Source of the DNA: Porphyromonas uenonis 60-3
GTDB lineage: Bacteria > Bacteroidota > Bacteroidia > Bacteroidales > Porphyromonadaceae
DNA: 54,816 bases
Direction: 5' to 3'
NCBI RefSeq assembly: GCF_000174775.1
Contig: NZ_ACLR01000176.1
Span: forward strand, 1-54,816
How positions within the stretch are numbered: the stretch's first letter is position 1; each line of letters starts with the position of its first letter. Shown piece by piece: positions 36,817 through 45,308 of this stretch. The notes beneath the pieces are model-generated. The model did not search any database. It worked only from the letters and a program-made list of their open reading frames with translations, and was not told where the DNA came from. Position numbers and translations under genes: made by a program.

Positions 36817-37422
36817 ATGGCAAGATATATTGGTCCTAAGTCCAAGATCGCACGAAAGTTTGGTGAGCCCATCTTTGGTGCAGACAAAGTCCTGAGCAAG
36901 AAAAACTATCCTCCAGGTCAGCACGGCAACAACCGTCGTCGCAAGCAGAGCGAGTATGCGCTCCAGCTCCGCGAGAAGCAGATGGCTAAGTACACCTACG
37001 GGGTCCTAGAGCGTCAGTTCCGCAATCTCTTTGAGAAGGCACAGCGCACCTCAGGCATCACGGGTGAGATACTTCTACAACTCCTCGAGTCTCGTCTAGA
37101 CAACGTAGTCTTCCGTCTAGGCATTGCTCCCACACGTGCAGCTGCACGTCAGCTCGTCTCTCACCGTCACATCGTTGTCGATGGTGAGGTGGTCAACATC
37201 CCCTCCTACACGCTCAAGCCTGGACAGATCGTCGGTGTACGTGAGCGTGACAAGTCTATGGAGGTCATTGCGGACTCTCTCGCTGGATACAATCATAGCA
37301 AGTATCCATGGCTAGAGTGGGATGCACGCACCTACAGCGGTAAGTACCTCAACGTACCTACACGTGAGGAGATACCCGAGCCCATCAAGGAGCAGCTCAT
37401 CGTCGAATTGTATTCTAAGTAA
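36817..37422 (+). CDS. rpsD: 30S ribosomal protein S4
   Basis: 201 residues, [18 protein letters not shown]. The S4 RNA-binding domain is at [20 protein letters not shown]. It nucleates 16S 5'-domain assembly. The N-terminal zinc Cys cluster is absent. Confidence 0.97.
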   Translation: MARYIGPKSKIARKFGEPIFGADKVLSKKNYPPGQHGNNRRRKQSEYALQLREKQMAKYTYGVLERQFRNLFEKAQRTSGITGEILLQLLESRLDNVVFRLGIAPTRAAARQLVSHRHIVVDGEVVNIPSYTLKPGQIVGVRERDKSMEVIADSLAGYNHSKYPWLEWDARTYSGKYLNVPTREEIPEPIKEQLIVELYSK

Positions 37423-37434
37423 CCCTCTCACTCT

Positions 37435-38427
37435 ATGGCAATATTAGCATTTCAACAACCTGACAGTGTCCTCATGCTGGACGCTTCGGATCACTACGCC
37501 AAGTTTGAATTTAAGCCTCTAGAGCCAGGCTATGCTATGACTATTGGCAACGCCTTGCGGCGCATCCTCCTCTCATCACTAGAGGGGTATGCAATAGCTT
37601 CTATCCGTATCGAAGGTGTAGAGCATGAATTTGCTACTATTCCAGGGGTATTGGAAGATGTAACCCATATCATACTCAACCTCAAGCAGATCAGATTTAG
37701 AGCTACTGTAGAGGATCCTCAGGAGGAGACCATTACGCTTCATGTCACGGGTCGTAACTCCTTTAAGGCTGGTGACCTCAATAAGGTCTTGACTAGCTAC
37801 AAGGTGCAGAACCCTGACCTAGTCATCTGCAATCTTGCTGAGGACGCAGACTTCACGATAGAGATACGCATCAACAAGGGGCGTGGCTACGTCGTCTCCG
37901 AGGAGAACCGCCGCGAGGACGATCCCGTCAATACACTCCCTATCGATGGTATCTACACCCCGATTCGCAAGGTCAATCAGACTACCGAGGCATATCGTGT
38001 AGATCAGCGCACTGACTACGAGAAGCTCGTCTTAGAGATCGAGACCGATGGCACCATCCACCCACGGGAGGCGCTACGGGAGGCTGCTAAGATCTTGATT
38101 TCGCACTTCGCTCTCTTTACGGATAAGGAGTTTGAGGTCGAGCTCCCCGAGGAGGAGCCCGAGCAGCTCTTGGACAATCAGATGATGAAGGTTCGCTCCC
38201 AGTTGATGACAGACCTAGCTACGACAGATCTCTCTGTCCGTGCGCTCAACTGTCTCAAGGCTGCGGGCATCTCCACGATTGCCGACCTGCTGAGTAGAGA
38301 TCGTGAGGAGCTCTTGAAGATCAAGAACTTCGGCAAGAAGTCGCTCGTAGAGCTCGAGCAGTTCTTGACAGATCAGAAGCTAGACTTTGATATGGATCTC
38401 TCACCCTATAGATTAGATAACGATTAA
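37435..38427 (+). CDS. rpoA: RNA polymerase alpha subunit
   Basis: 330 residues. The N-terminal dimerisation domain has [19 protein letters not shown]. The C-terminal domain (about 262-320) has [20 protein letters not shown] and [15 protein letters not shown]. It begins 12 nt after rpsD. Confidence 0.98.
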   Translation: MAILAFQQPDSVLMLDASDHYAKFEFKPLEPGYAMTIGNALRRILLSSLEGYAIASIRIEGVEHEFATIPGVLEDVTHIILNLKQIRFRATVEDPQEETITLHVTGRNSFKAGDLNKVLTSYKVQNPDLVICNLAEDADFTIEIRINKGRGYVVSEENRREDDPVNTLPIDGIYTPIRKVNQTTEAYRVDQRTDYEKLVLEIETDGTIHPREALREAAKILISHFALFTDKEFEVELPEEEPEQLLDNQMMKVRSQLMTDLATTDLSVRALNCLKAAGISTIADLLSRDREELLKIKNFGKKSLVELEQFLTDQKLDFDMDLSPYRLDND

Positions 38428-38435
38428 TCCCTCTT

Positions 38436-38945
38436 ATGAGACACAATAAGAAATTCAACCATCTAGGCCGCACCAAGGCGCATCGTGAGGCTATGCTTGC
38501 CAACATGGCTAGCTCGCTCATCATGCACAAGCGGATCAATACGACAGTGGCCAAGGCTAAGGAACTGCGTAAGTTCGTCGAGCCTATTATTACCACGGCA
38601 AAAAACGACACCACTCCATCTCGTCGTCTAGCTTTCAGCTACCTGCGTGACAAGGAGGCAGTCAAGGAGCTCTTCGGCACCGTCGCTGACAAGGTCGGCG
38701 ATCGTCCTGGAGGTTACACACGTATCCTACGTACAGGGCTACGTCTTGGCGACAACGCCTCTATGTGCTTTATCGAGCTTGTAGACTTCAACGACAACAT
38801 CACCAAGAGCGCCTCTGCACCTAAGAGTGAGGGCAAGAAGCGCACACGTCGTTCACGTCGTGCTAGCGGTGCTACTAAGGCTGCTGCCCAGGAGGCTCCA
38901 GCTACAGAGGCACCCGCACAGGCTGAGGAGCCAGCACAGGAGTAG
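38436..38945 (+). CDS. rplQ: 50S ribosomal protein L17
   Basis: 169 residues. The core [20 protein letters not shown] to about residue 125 is normal. The rest is a basic stretch and then an Ala/Pro/Glu-rich tail, giving a longer protein than E. coli L17. It is the last gene of the ribosomal cluster. Confidence 0.96.
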   Translation: MRHNKKFNHLGRTKAHREAMLANMASSLIMHKRINTTVAKAKELRKFVEPIITTAKNDTTPSRRLAFSYLRDKEAVKELFGTVADKVGDRPGGYTRILRTGLRLGDNASMCFIELVDFNDNITKSASAPKSEGKKRTRRSRRASGATKAAAQEAPATEAPAQAEEPAQE

Positions 38946-39067
38946 TTCACTAGGAGCATCGACGAGATACAGTCACATAGTTCGCTCCTACGAGGAGAGA
39001 CTCTGTGTCGCCTGTGAGGGCTGACAAAGCCCCCAGTCACTCGTCCTTGCTTTACAAAACAAATAGG

Positions 39068-39104
39068 AGAGGGAGTGTCGAGCAATTAGCTCGGCGCTCC
39101 CTCT
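39068..39104. terminator. Terminator hairpin at the end of the ribosomal cluster
   Basis: AGAGGGAG (39068-39075) pairs with CTCCCTCT (39097-39104); the inner CGAGC / GCTCG stem surrounds AATTA. It sits between convergent rplQ and dnaX. Confidence 0.65.
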
Positions 39105-39137
39105 AGTCATGTATGACGGGCATGTCAGACATCTGTG

Positions 39138-39192
39138 GAGACTGTAGCAAAAGTCAACAGTCTCACAGTCTTGCTTGCAAGATTGTCCTGAC
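39138..39192 (+). mobile_element. Partial copy of the 175-bp MITE-like element
   Basis: GAGACTGTAGCAAAAG, then CAACAGTCTCACA and the inner CAAGATTGTCC repeat the left ~55 bp of copy 1 (5422-5476) with a few changes. After 39192 the similarity stops and no right terminal repeat is found nearby. Confidence 0.75.
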
Positions 39193-39256
39193 TCGGTGTG
39201 GGACTCATGCTCCCCAGTCGTTCAGAAAGTATCGACCTCGCCGATAACTAACTAAT

Positions 39257-39358
39257 AGTCCCGTTCTCCTCCGTTACTTGATGCGGAGGCTGATTGCTCC
39301 GAAGAAGATGAGCGCAGAGAGTCCCGTCTTCCTCCGTTACTTGACGCGGAGATTGAGC
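39257..39358. repeat. Direct duplication overlapping the 3' end of dnaX
   Basis: AGTCCCGTTCTCCTCCGTTA (from 39257) and AGTCCCGTCTTCCTCCGTTA (from 39320) begin two ~39-bp direct copies. The second contains the TAA of the dnaX -1 frame. Copy 1 forms a CCTCCG / CGGAGG hairpin, which could serve as the gene's terminator. Confidence 0.7.
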
Positions 39359-41138
39359 GTTTCCGTTAGGTAGGCGACCTCTTTGTAGTGCTCCTTGTAG
39401 TAAGCCGCACGCTCCTGAGCTGTCGAGGCATGTTGCGTCTGCTCCACAGCTGCGACCTCAGTCGTCAGGGTCAGGTGATCGTTGTGTAGCTTCTCCTTGA
39501 GATAACGAAGTAGAGAGCGCTGGATCCGCTCGAACGACTCTAGCTGTATGTTGCTTACGAGTGAGAGCTTTAGCTCATGAGGCGGTTGTAGCTCTGGAGT
39601 GACCGTGTGAAGTAGTTGGGAGAGATAAGCCTCCTCCGCGAGCTCCTCGTCAGCGTAGGTGAGCCACCACTTGAGTAGTGCCTCGGGCGTGACAGGCTCG
39701 TCACGTTGCTCTGAGGCCGTGGTAGCGCTCTCGTCCTCAGCCTTACTAGAAGCTGCTTGTGCGGAGAGCGACTCCTCCGCCTGACGCTTGAGTGCCGATA
39801 TGCGTAGTGAAGAGGCCTTGGGCGTGTACTGCTTAGGTTGGCTAGTGGCTACCTGAGGACTCTTTTTTTTTCGTCCTGTGTAGGCGTAGCAGCAGAAGGC
39901 GTAGGCATAGCTGTCGAAGGCTTAGGCGTAGCCGCAGGAGGTGCCTGATAAGTAGCCTGCGGCGCTTGGACGCTACTCTCTTGTGGCGTTGGAGTTGCTG
40001 GCGCTGCCGTTGGGGGAGCGACCGTAGCATTCTTAAAGGCGCCACACATCTCAGAGATCCCCATGAAGGTCAGCTCCACCAGTAGGCGCTTAGCCTGTGA
40101 CGAACGGTAGTTGCGCTCGCAGGAGACCAACTTAGAGATAGACTTGTAGAGAAAGAGCGGATGGATCTGCTGCGCTAGCGTGGCAAAGCGCTCCGCATGT
40201 ACGCCCGTATAGGGGAAGAGTTGCATCGTCTCAGGGGTGCGAGCCACCAGCAGATTGCGCATGAAGTCCGCCAAGCCGATGATCAGCTGTCGCATAGCTA
40301 CTCCCTTACCGAGGAGCTCGTCGAGGAGTAGGAGCGTGCGCTTGTAGTCACCACTGTATAGGTAGGTGGTGAAGTAAAAGTAGTACTCGTCATCTAGTAT
40401 GTTGAGCGTCTGTAGCGTCTGCTCGTAAGAGATGACCCCGTCCTGCGCTGTGCTAGCCAAGCGGTCAAAGAGTGAGAGCGCATCGCGCATACCGCCATCG
40501 GCAATGCGTGCGATCGTGTCAAAAGAGCGAGGATCATACTGCAATCCCTCCGCATCAGCCACACGGCGTAGTTGCTCCGCAATCTGCTCCGGCGGTATCG
40601 GCTTGAAGTCGTACACCTGACAGCGTGAGAGGATCGTGGGGAGTACCTTGTCCTTTTCGGTTGTGGCTAGGATAAAGACCACATAGCCAGGGGGCTCCTC
40701 AAGGGTTTTGAGAAAAGCGTTGAAAGCGCCCGACGAGAGCATATGCACCTCATCGATGATGTAGACCTTGTACTTGCCCTGCTGTGGACGTATGTAGACA
40801 TCCTCGTTGAGACGACGTATATCGTCGACCGAGTTGTTGGAGGCGGCATCCAGCTCGTATATGTTGAACGCCCGCTGATGCAGCGCTGCCTGACAGTTAG
40901 CGCATACGCCACACGCCTCTCCCTGCGGGGTGAGTTGCTCACAATTGATCGTACGGGCTAGAATACGTGCTGCAGACGTTTTGCCCACACCGCGAGGCCC
41001 GCAGAAGAGGTATGCGTGAGCTATCTTGCCCTGCTGGATAGCACTCTTGAGCGTGAGGCAGATAGCCTCCTGCCCGAGCATCTCGTCGAATGTCTGCGGG
41101 CGGTACTTACGTGCTGATACTATAAAGTTGTCACTCAT
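39337..41138 (-). CDS. dnaX: DNA polymerase III subunit gamma/tau, with a probable programmed -1 shift
   Basis: Clamp-loader ATPase. Visible are Walker A GPRGVGKT (47-54), the zinc cysteines 66, 76, 79 and 82, and DEVH (129-132). Frame zero runs from 41138 to a TAG at 39849-39851 and gives 429 residues, a gamma-sized product. Just before that stop lies A9 (39871-39863, coding GAA AAA AAA AGA). In the -1 frame the codons continue AAG AGT CCT CAG and stay open to TAA at 39339-39337, adding 175 residues for about 600 in total, a normal tau length. The added part is helical and Glu/Leu-rich (ALLKWWLTYADEELAEEA). Its ATG overlaps the permease gene by 8 nt. Confidence 0.9.
39863..39871 (-). promoter_or_regulatory. 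A9 slippage site in dnaX
   Basis: Nine A residues on the coding strand are flanked by AGGAC (upstream) and GTCCT (downstream), which can pair and put the run in a loop. A-runs of this length cause transcript slippage in Thermus dnaX, and A-AAA-AAG causes ribosomal frameshifting in E. coli dnaX. Confidence 0.75.
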
Positions 41139-42417
41139 CTCCTTCTGGTTTATTTTCGTCCGTATGCGTCTTCTCGTAGCGCTCCTGCTCTGACTTATTT
41201 AGGGCTGAGAGTCCGCTGTTCTGTACGATTTGAGAGAGCCGCTCGAGCGACTTCGTCTCTTGATGATCCGTAGAGGCGGACGGCTTAGCCTTTGACCCCG
41301 GCACGTAGTCATGACGGTATAGGTTGATAAAAAGCACAATCAGAGAGAGGATCAGTGGCCCGAAGATGACTCCCCAGAAGCCAAAGAGCGATAGTCCGAT
41401 GAAGACCCCGAAGATGGTGATCAGCGGGTGAATGTTTGCCATCTGCTTCTGTAGTAGTAGTCGAGCCACATTGTCCACACCGCCGATGACGATGAAGCCG
41501 TAGGCCCCTAGGAGGATAGCGTTGAGCCAGTCCCCATTGATCCCCATGATGATAGCCATCGGCACCCACACGATCATCGTGCCGAGCACAGGGATGATCG
41601 TCGTAAAGGTGGTCAGCACGGCAAAGAGTAGCGCATCCTCCACCCCAAAGATAAGGTAGCCTATATAGGCAAAAACGCCTTGTACGAGCGCTAGGACTGG
41701 GATGCCGATAGCGTTGCTCTTGACGATGCTGATCGTCTCGCTGGAGACCGTCCTCTTATTCTTCCCCGTGAAGGGGAGTAGCTCCTCTACAGCAGACTCA
41801 AAATGGTCATACCCTCGTAGCATGAAGTAGAGGAGAAAGAGGATGACAAAGGCGTTTAGAAAGAACGAAGACATCCCCTGTAGCAAGCCTTTTACCAAAG
41901 AGGTCGAGACGCTCGTCAGCTTCTGCAAGTTTTCTTCGCTCCATAGCTCTATACCAAAGCGATCCTCTACCTGCTGGATCATCTCCTGAGCTTGCGTCGT
42001 CAGCACATTGAGCGACTCTGGGTCAAAGGTGGAGAAGAGGTCAATGAGCATCAAGACGATCCCCAGTATAGGTATCAGAAAGAAGAAGATAGCCTCCACA
42101 GTCAGTAGCGAAGCAGCCCAGCTGCGCCCCCAGTGCTTGCGCTCCACGAGCCACTTCATCTGGCCTCTCAGCAGAACGTAGATGGTTAGAGCACCCAGCA
42201 CGCCACTCATATAGGGTAGGGCATGCTTGCCGATGATCAGGAGCAGTACGAGGATGAGCGTGATGAGGGAGGTGCGAGGCGTCCAGAAGGAGACCTTGTA
42301 TACAGGCTCTCCGAGCTTCGTACGGCTATGGGGCAACTCGTCAGGTGAGACCTGTCTGGAGCTCTTCGTTTCGGACGGTTGGGTGGCTGAGTCGCTAGAG
42401 GCTTTGTTACTTGTCAT
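41131..42417 (-). CDS. AI-2E/PerM family permease
   Basis: 428 residues. About eight membrane segments occur between residues 50 and 360, in the usual pairs with a cytoplasmic helical region in the middle. AVLTTFTTIIPVLGTMIVW and FGVFIGLSLFGFWGVIFGP are hallmark blocks of the family. Both ends are charged and hydrophilic. Substrates vary (peptide export, Na+/H+ exchange) and cannot be told here. It is first in an operon with dnaX, which starts before its stop codon. Confidence 0.85.
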   Translation of the reverse strand: MTSNKASSDSATQPSETKSSRQVSPDELPHSRTKLGEPVYKVSFWTPRTSLITLILVLLLIIGKHALPYMSGVLGALTIYVLLRGQMKWLVERKHWGRSWAASLLTVEAIFFFLIPILGIVLMLIDLFSTFDPESLNVLTTQAQEMIQQVEDRFGIELWSEENLQKLTSVSTSLVKGLLQGMSSFFLNAFVILFLLYFMLRGYDHFESAVEELLPFTGKNKRTVSSETISIVKSNAIGIPVLALVQGVFAYIGYLIFGVEDALLFAVLTTFTTIIPVLGTMIVWVPMAIIMGINGDWLNAILLGAYGFIVIGGVDNVARLLLQKQMANIHPLITIFGVFIGLSLFGFWGVIFGPLILSLIVLFINLYRHDYVPGSKAKPSASTDHQETKSLERLSQIVQNSGLSALNKSEQERYEKTHTDENKPEGDE

Positions 42418-42475
42418 AGAGCAGGGATGCGTTTCTTATGAGAACTATCTTGAGGAATGATGCTGAGACGAATTA

Positions 42476-42650
42476 GAGACTGTTGCATAAAGGCGAATCG
42501 CTGTGTTGCTTTCGGGGTCCGGCTTCGGTCACATACGGAGGTATGCTCCCTTCAGACCTCACCCTCAGCGCCTTGCGCTTCATCCTTTCTGCAAAGTCTG
42601 GACAATCTTGCTTGCAAGATTGTGAGACTGTTGACTTTTGCATCAGTCTC
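42476..42650 (-). mobile_element. 175-bp MITE-like element, copy 2, with target duplication
   Basis: Inverted copy of 5422-5596, same length, with about three differences; one of them changes a terminal repeat (GAGACTGATGC). It is flanked by perfect 6-bp direct repeats GAATTA at 42470-42475 and 42651-42656, the mark of insertion. It sits in the presumed 5' leader of the permease-dnaX operon. Confidence 0.9.
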
Positions 42651-42665
42651 GAATTAAGTCTCACC

Positions 42666-42673
42666 CAAAGGTA
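42666..42673 (-). promoter_or_regulatory. -7 element probably serving the permease-dnaX operon
   Basis: On the minus strand the site reads TACCTTTG. It lies just outside the MITE-like element on the side away from the operon. No TTTG is found at the usual -33 spacing. Confidence 0.4.
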
Positions 42674-42705
42674 CGAAAAAAGAAGTTAGAGCTCCTCGCT
42701 CTAGG

Positions 42706-42746
42706 CGCAAAAAAGAGTGACTTACACGACCGTGTAAGTCACTCTT
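42706..42746 (-). terminator. Rho-independent terminator of the tRNA-Pro gene
   Basis: On the minus strand AAGAGTGACTTACAC pairs perfectly with GTGTAAGTCACTCTT around a GGTC loop, followed by a run of T. It lies 22 nt after the tRNA 3' end. Confidence 0.9.
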
Positions 42747-42768
42747 GCAGTAGGTCTAACGACCCTAG

Positions 42769-42843
42769 TCGGGATGACTGGATTCGAACCAGCGACCTCA
42801 CGCCCCCCAGACGCGCACTCTAACCGGACTGAGCTACATCCCG
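42769..42843 (-). tRNA. tRNA-Pro (anticodon GGG)
   Basis: A 75-nt cloverleaf on the minus strand. The acceptor stem is CGGGATG / CATCCCG with discriminator A, the D-arm starts GCTCAG, the anticodon loop is CTGGGGG with GGG at 34-36, and the T-arm has GGTTCGAATCC. CCA is not encoded. The gene has its own promoter and terminator, so it is a single-gene unit. Confidence 0.95.
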
Positions 42844-42855
42844 TATTTCGTGAGG

Positions 42856-42887
42856 CAAAGGTACAACTTATTTTTGGACTAGACAAA
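42856..42887 (-). promoter_or_regulatory. Promoter of the tRNA-Pro gene
   Basis: Minus strand: TTTG (42884-42887), 20 nt, TACCTTTG (42856-42863). A full consensus match placed about 13 nt before the mature tRNA 5' end. Confidence 0.75.
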
Positions 42888-42891
42888 CTGA

Positions 42892-43146
42892 TATAGAGAT
42901 TAGAGATTAGAGGTTAGAAATTAGAGGTGAGAGTGAGACGTGTAACGGCTGTAGGGACGCACGGTCGTGCGTCCGTTGTCGTTAAAGCCACGTCTCGTGT
43001 ATTCGTACATCTGGCTACACGTCACGTTTTGACACAACGGACGCACGACCGTGCGTCCCTACAGCCGTTACACGTCTCCGATAGCTCCGATCTCTATTTG
43101 TTCTAACTCCTAATCTCTAACCTCTAATTTCTAATCTCTAATCTCT
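42892..43146. repeat. Intergenic module: heptamers, REP pair, nonamers, heptamers
   Basis: TTAGAGA/TTAGAGG heptamers at about 42894-42930. REPs at 42951-42974 (plus; GGACGCAC / GTGCGTCC, loop GGTC) and 43039-43062 (minus, same stem). Nonamers GATAGCTCC and GATCTCTAT from 43080. CTAATCT-type heptamers to 43146. Confidence 0.85.
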
Positions 43147-43205
43147 CCCCTCGGTAGGAAATCCGAAATCTCTAGCGAGCAAACGAAAAATCTCCACGGA
43201 ACCGG

Positions 43206-43334
43206 GAAATAAAAGTTCGGAAGAATGAAATGAAACTTCGGAAGAAGCAAATCAAAGTTCGGAAGAATTTTTTTATTCCTCCGTGGCGGATTCCCATTTT
43301 CTACCGAGGCAATTTCGATTTCCTCGGAGGTGTG
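43206..43334 (+). repeat. 129-bp dispersed repeat, copy B
   Basis: Same length and orientation as 3397-3525, with three substitutions, one of which breaks one base pair of the terminal hairpin. The sequence before it (CCTCGGTAG at about 43152) is the inverse of CTACCGAGG inside the repeat, so the whole element may be palindromic. Confidence 0.85.
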
Positions 43335-43478
43335 CTGTCGGGGTCATCGAAGTGCGTCGGAGTGCCTCGGGGAGTTAGAGGTTAGAAATTAGAGGTTAGA
43401 CGAGTAGCGTCGTGAGATTTGACAAGGCGCTACTTGTGAGCTGTGGGGTGCGGAGGGGTGAGATGTCCCTTTTTTCAC

Positions 43479-43486
43479 TACCTTTG
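43479..43486 (+). promoter_or_regulatory. -7 element of the recA promoter
   Basis: TACCTTTG, 72 nt before the ATG. No TTTG at the expected -33 place. No clear LexA-type palindrome was seen nearby. Confidence 0.5.
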
Positions 43487-43557
43487 TATGGGAGGTTATA
43501 TATGGTTAAGAGCATTGGCTCCCGGACCTCCGATATTCAACTAAGGACTAGGTAAAT

Positions 43558-44694
43558 ATGGCAAAGAAAAATGAGAGGACTGTCGTCACTCCTCCTATTA
43601 CAGATGTCGCAGCGAAAATGAAGGCGCTGGAGACTACCATGGGACGTATACAGAAGCAGTTTGGCAAGGGCGCTATCATGAATATGGCGGATGATGCCGT
43701 GGAGGATGTGAGTGTGATCCCCTCAGGGAGCTTGACGCTTGACATAGCTCTCGGTGTCGGGGGCTACCCTCGTGGACGTATCATTGAGATCTTTGGCCCA
43801 GAGTCTTCGGGTAAGACGACGCTGGCTATCCACGCTATCGCCGAGGCGCAGAAGCTGGGCGGTATCGCTGCGATCATTGATGCGGAGCACGCTTTTGATC
43901 CGACCTATGCACAGGCTCTAGGAGTGGACATTAGCCGCCTGTGGATCTCTCAGCCTGATGATGGTGAGCAGGCGCTAGACATTGCGGAGCAACTGATTCG
44001 TTCGTCAGCGGTGGATATTCTTGTAGTGGACTCGGTAGCTGCTCTGACTCCGAAGGCGGAGATAGAGGGCGAGATGGGGGACACGCAGGTGGGTCTACAC
44101 GCTCGTCTCATGTCTCGTGCTATGCGCAAGATCACGGCTGCTGTGAGTCGCTCTAAGACTTGCTGTATCTTTATCAATCAGCTACGTATGAAGATCGGTA
44201 ATGGCTACAGCCCTACGGGTCCTAGCGAAGTGACGACGGGTGGTAATGCGCTTAAGTTTTACTCCTCTGTGCGCCTAGACATACGTGCCTACAAGCAGAT
44301 TAAGAAGGGCGACGATGTGGTCGGCAAGGTGACGAGTGTGCGTGTGGTCAAGAACAAGGTGGCTCCGCCTTTCCGTCGTGCTCAGTTTGACATACTCTTC
44401 GGTCAGGGCATCAACCGTGTAGGCGAGATCATCGATGCGGCTACCGACATGGGCATCCTCAAGAAGAGTGGCTCGTGGTTCTCCTATCAAGGCAATAACA
44501 TAGGTCAAGGCCGTGATGCGGTCAAGGAGCTCTTGGATGACAATCCTGAGCTGGCCGACGAAGTGGCTCAGCAGGTGATGGATCAGCTGGCTCATGAGGG
44601 TAAGCTGCATCTCTCGCAAGATGCTGACGAAGGTGAGGAGGGCGAAGCCCCAGATACGACGGATCAGCTGGTCGATGAAGACTTTGATATATAA
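43558..44694 (+). CDS. recA: Recombinase RecA
   Basis: 378 residues. Walker A is GPESSGKTT, preceded by [16 protein letters not shown]. Conserved blocks [24 protein letters not shown] and [15 protein letters not shown]-type residues follow. The acidic C-terminal tail ([21 protein letters not shown] type) modulates DNA binding. It promotes strand exchange and the SOS response. It stands alone, after a long repeat-filled upstream region. Confidence 0.98.
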   Translation: MAKKNERTVVTPPITDVAAKMKALETTMGRIQKQFGKGAIMNMADDAVEDVSVIPSGSLTLDIALGVGGYPRGRIIEIFGPESSGKTTLAIHAIAEAQKLGGIAAIIDAEHAFDPTYAQALGVDISRLWISQPDDGEQALDIAEQLIRSSAVDILVVDSVAALTPKAEIEGEMGDTQVGLHARLMSRAMRKITAAVSRSKTCCIFINQLRMKIGNGYSPTGPSEVTTGGNALKFYSSVRLDIRAYKQIKKGDDVVGKVTSVRVVKNKVAPPFRRAQFDILFGQGINRVGEIIDAATDMGILKKSGSWFSYQGNNIGQGRDAVKELLDDNPELADEVAQQVMDQLAHEGKLHLSQDADEGEEGEAPDTTDQLVDEDFDI

Positions 44695-44828
44695 TAGATA
44701 GTCTGAGGGCGTAGGGTGCGTAACTCGCTAGTGATCACACCCTAAGCGTCTCTCTAGACTTGTGCTCGCTGGCAAAGGCTGGCGCTAGGCTCTCACAAGT
44801 AAACATCAAACTCTAAAGCATAGTTATC

Positions 44829-45302
44829 ATGACAGCTCTACAGATACCCAAAGGATGGCAACGACTTACAGATCGTACAGACGAGGCATATACACCAGAA
44901 CGCATCTCAGTGCTCCGTGAGGACGAGATCTTTGTCTTCGGGAGCAATCTGCTGGGACACCATATGGGAGGTGCAGCACGTACTGCTCGGCGCGTTTTTA
45001 ACGCAGAGATGGGTGTCGCCGAGGGCTTGACTGGACAGGCTTACGCTCTGTCGACGCTGGGTGAGGATATGCGACAGGTGGCTCCAGAGGCGCTACGTGC
45101 TAGCTTGGGACGCTTGCTACGCTTTGCTCTAGAGCATCCGAAGCTTACCTTCTACCTTACGGAGGTAGGGTGTGGTATCGCTGGGTGGCCTATGGAAACT
45201 GTGAGAGACTTACTATGGGAGGCTGTGCGTGAGCTCTCGGAGGAGGCTTATGAGCAACGAGCTGTGCCAGCTAATCTCTTGATCCCAAAACGGTTTAGTT
45301 AG
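44829..45302 (+). CDS. Conserved protein with FVFGSN motif, function unknown
   Basis: A 157-residue protein. EIFVFGSNLLGHHMGGAARTA and GLTGQAYALSTL resemble a family usually annotated as phage A1S_2505-like non-structural protein. That family is known from phages and accessory DNA, and its function is not established to me. Gly-rich VFGSN and GGAA turns suggest nucleotide or ADP-ribose binding, which is inference. The end, YLTEVGCGIAGWPMETVRDL, is well formed, so the gene looks intact. It starts 134 nt after recA and ends 6 nt before the next gene. Confidence 0.6.
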   Translation: MTALQIPKGWQRLTDRTDEAYTPERISVLREDEIFVFGSNLLGHHMGGAARTARRVFNAEMGVAEGLTGQAYALSTLGEDMRQVAPEALRASLGRLLRFALEHPKLTFYLTEVGCGIAGWPMETVRDLLWEAVRELSEEAYEQRAVPANLLIPKRFS

Positions 45303-45308
45303 TCCGCC

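Noticed and set aside
39849-41138. dnaX as a truncated or broken gene
   Set aside because: The stop directly follows an A9 run and the -1 frame is open to a normal tau end, which fits controlled slippage better than decay. A sequencing error in the run remains possible.
42476-42650. Part of the tRNA-Pro region as an integrative element attachment site
   Set aside because: No integrase and no duplicated tRNA 3' end were found in the window.
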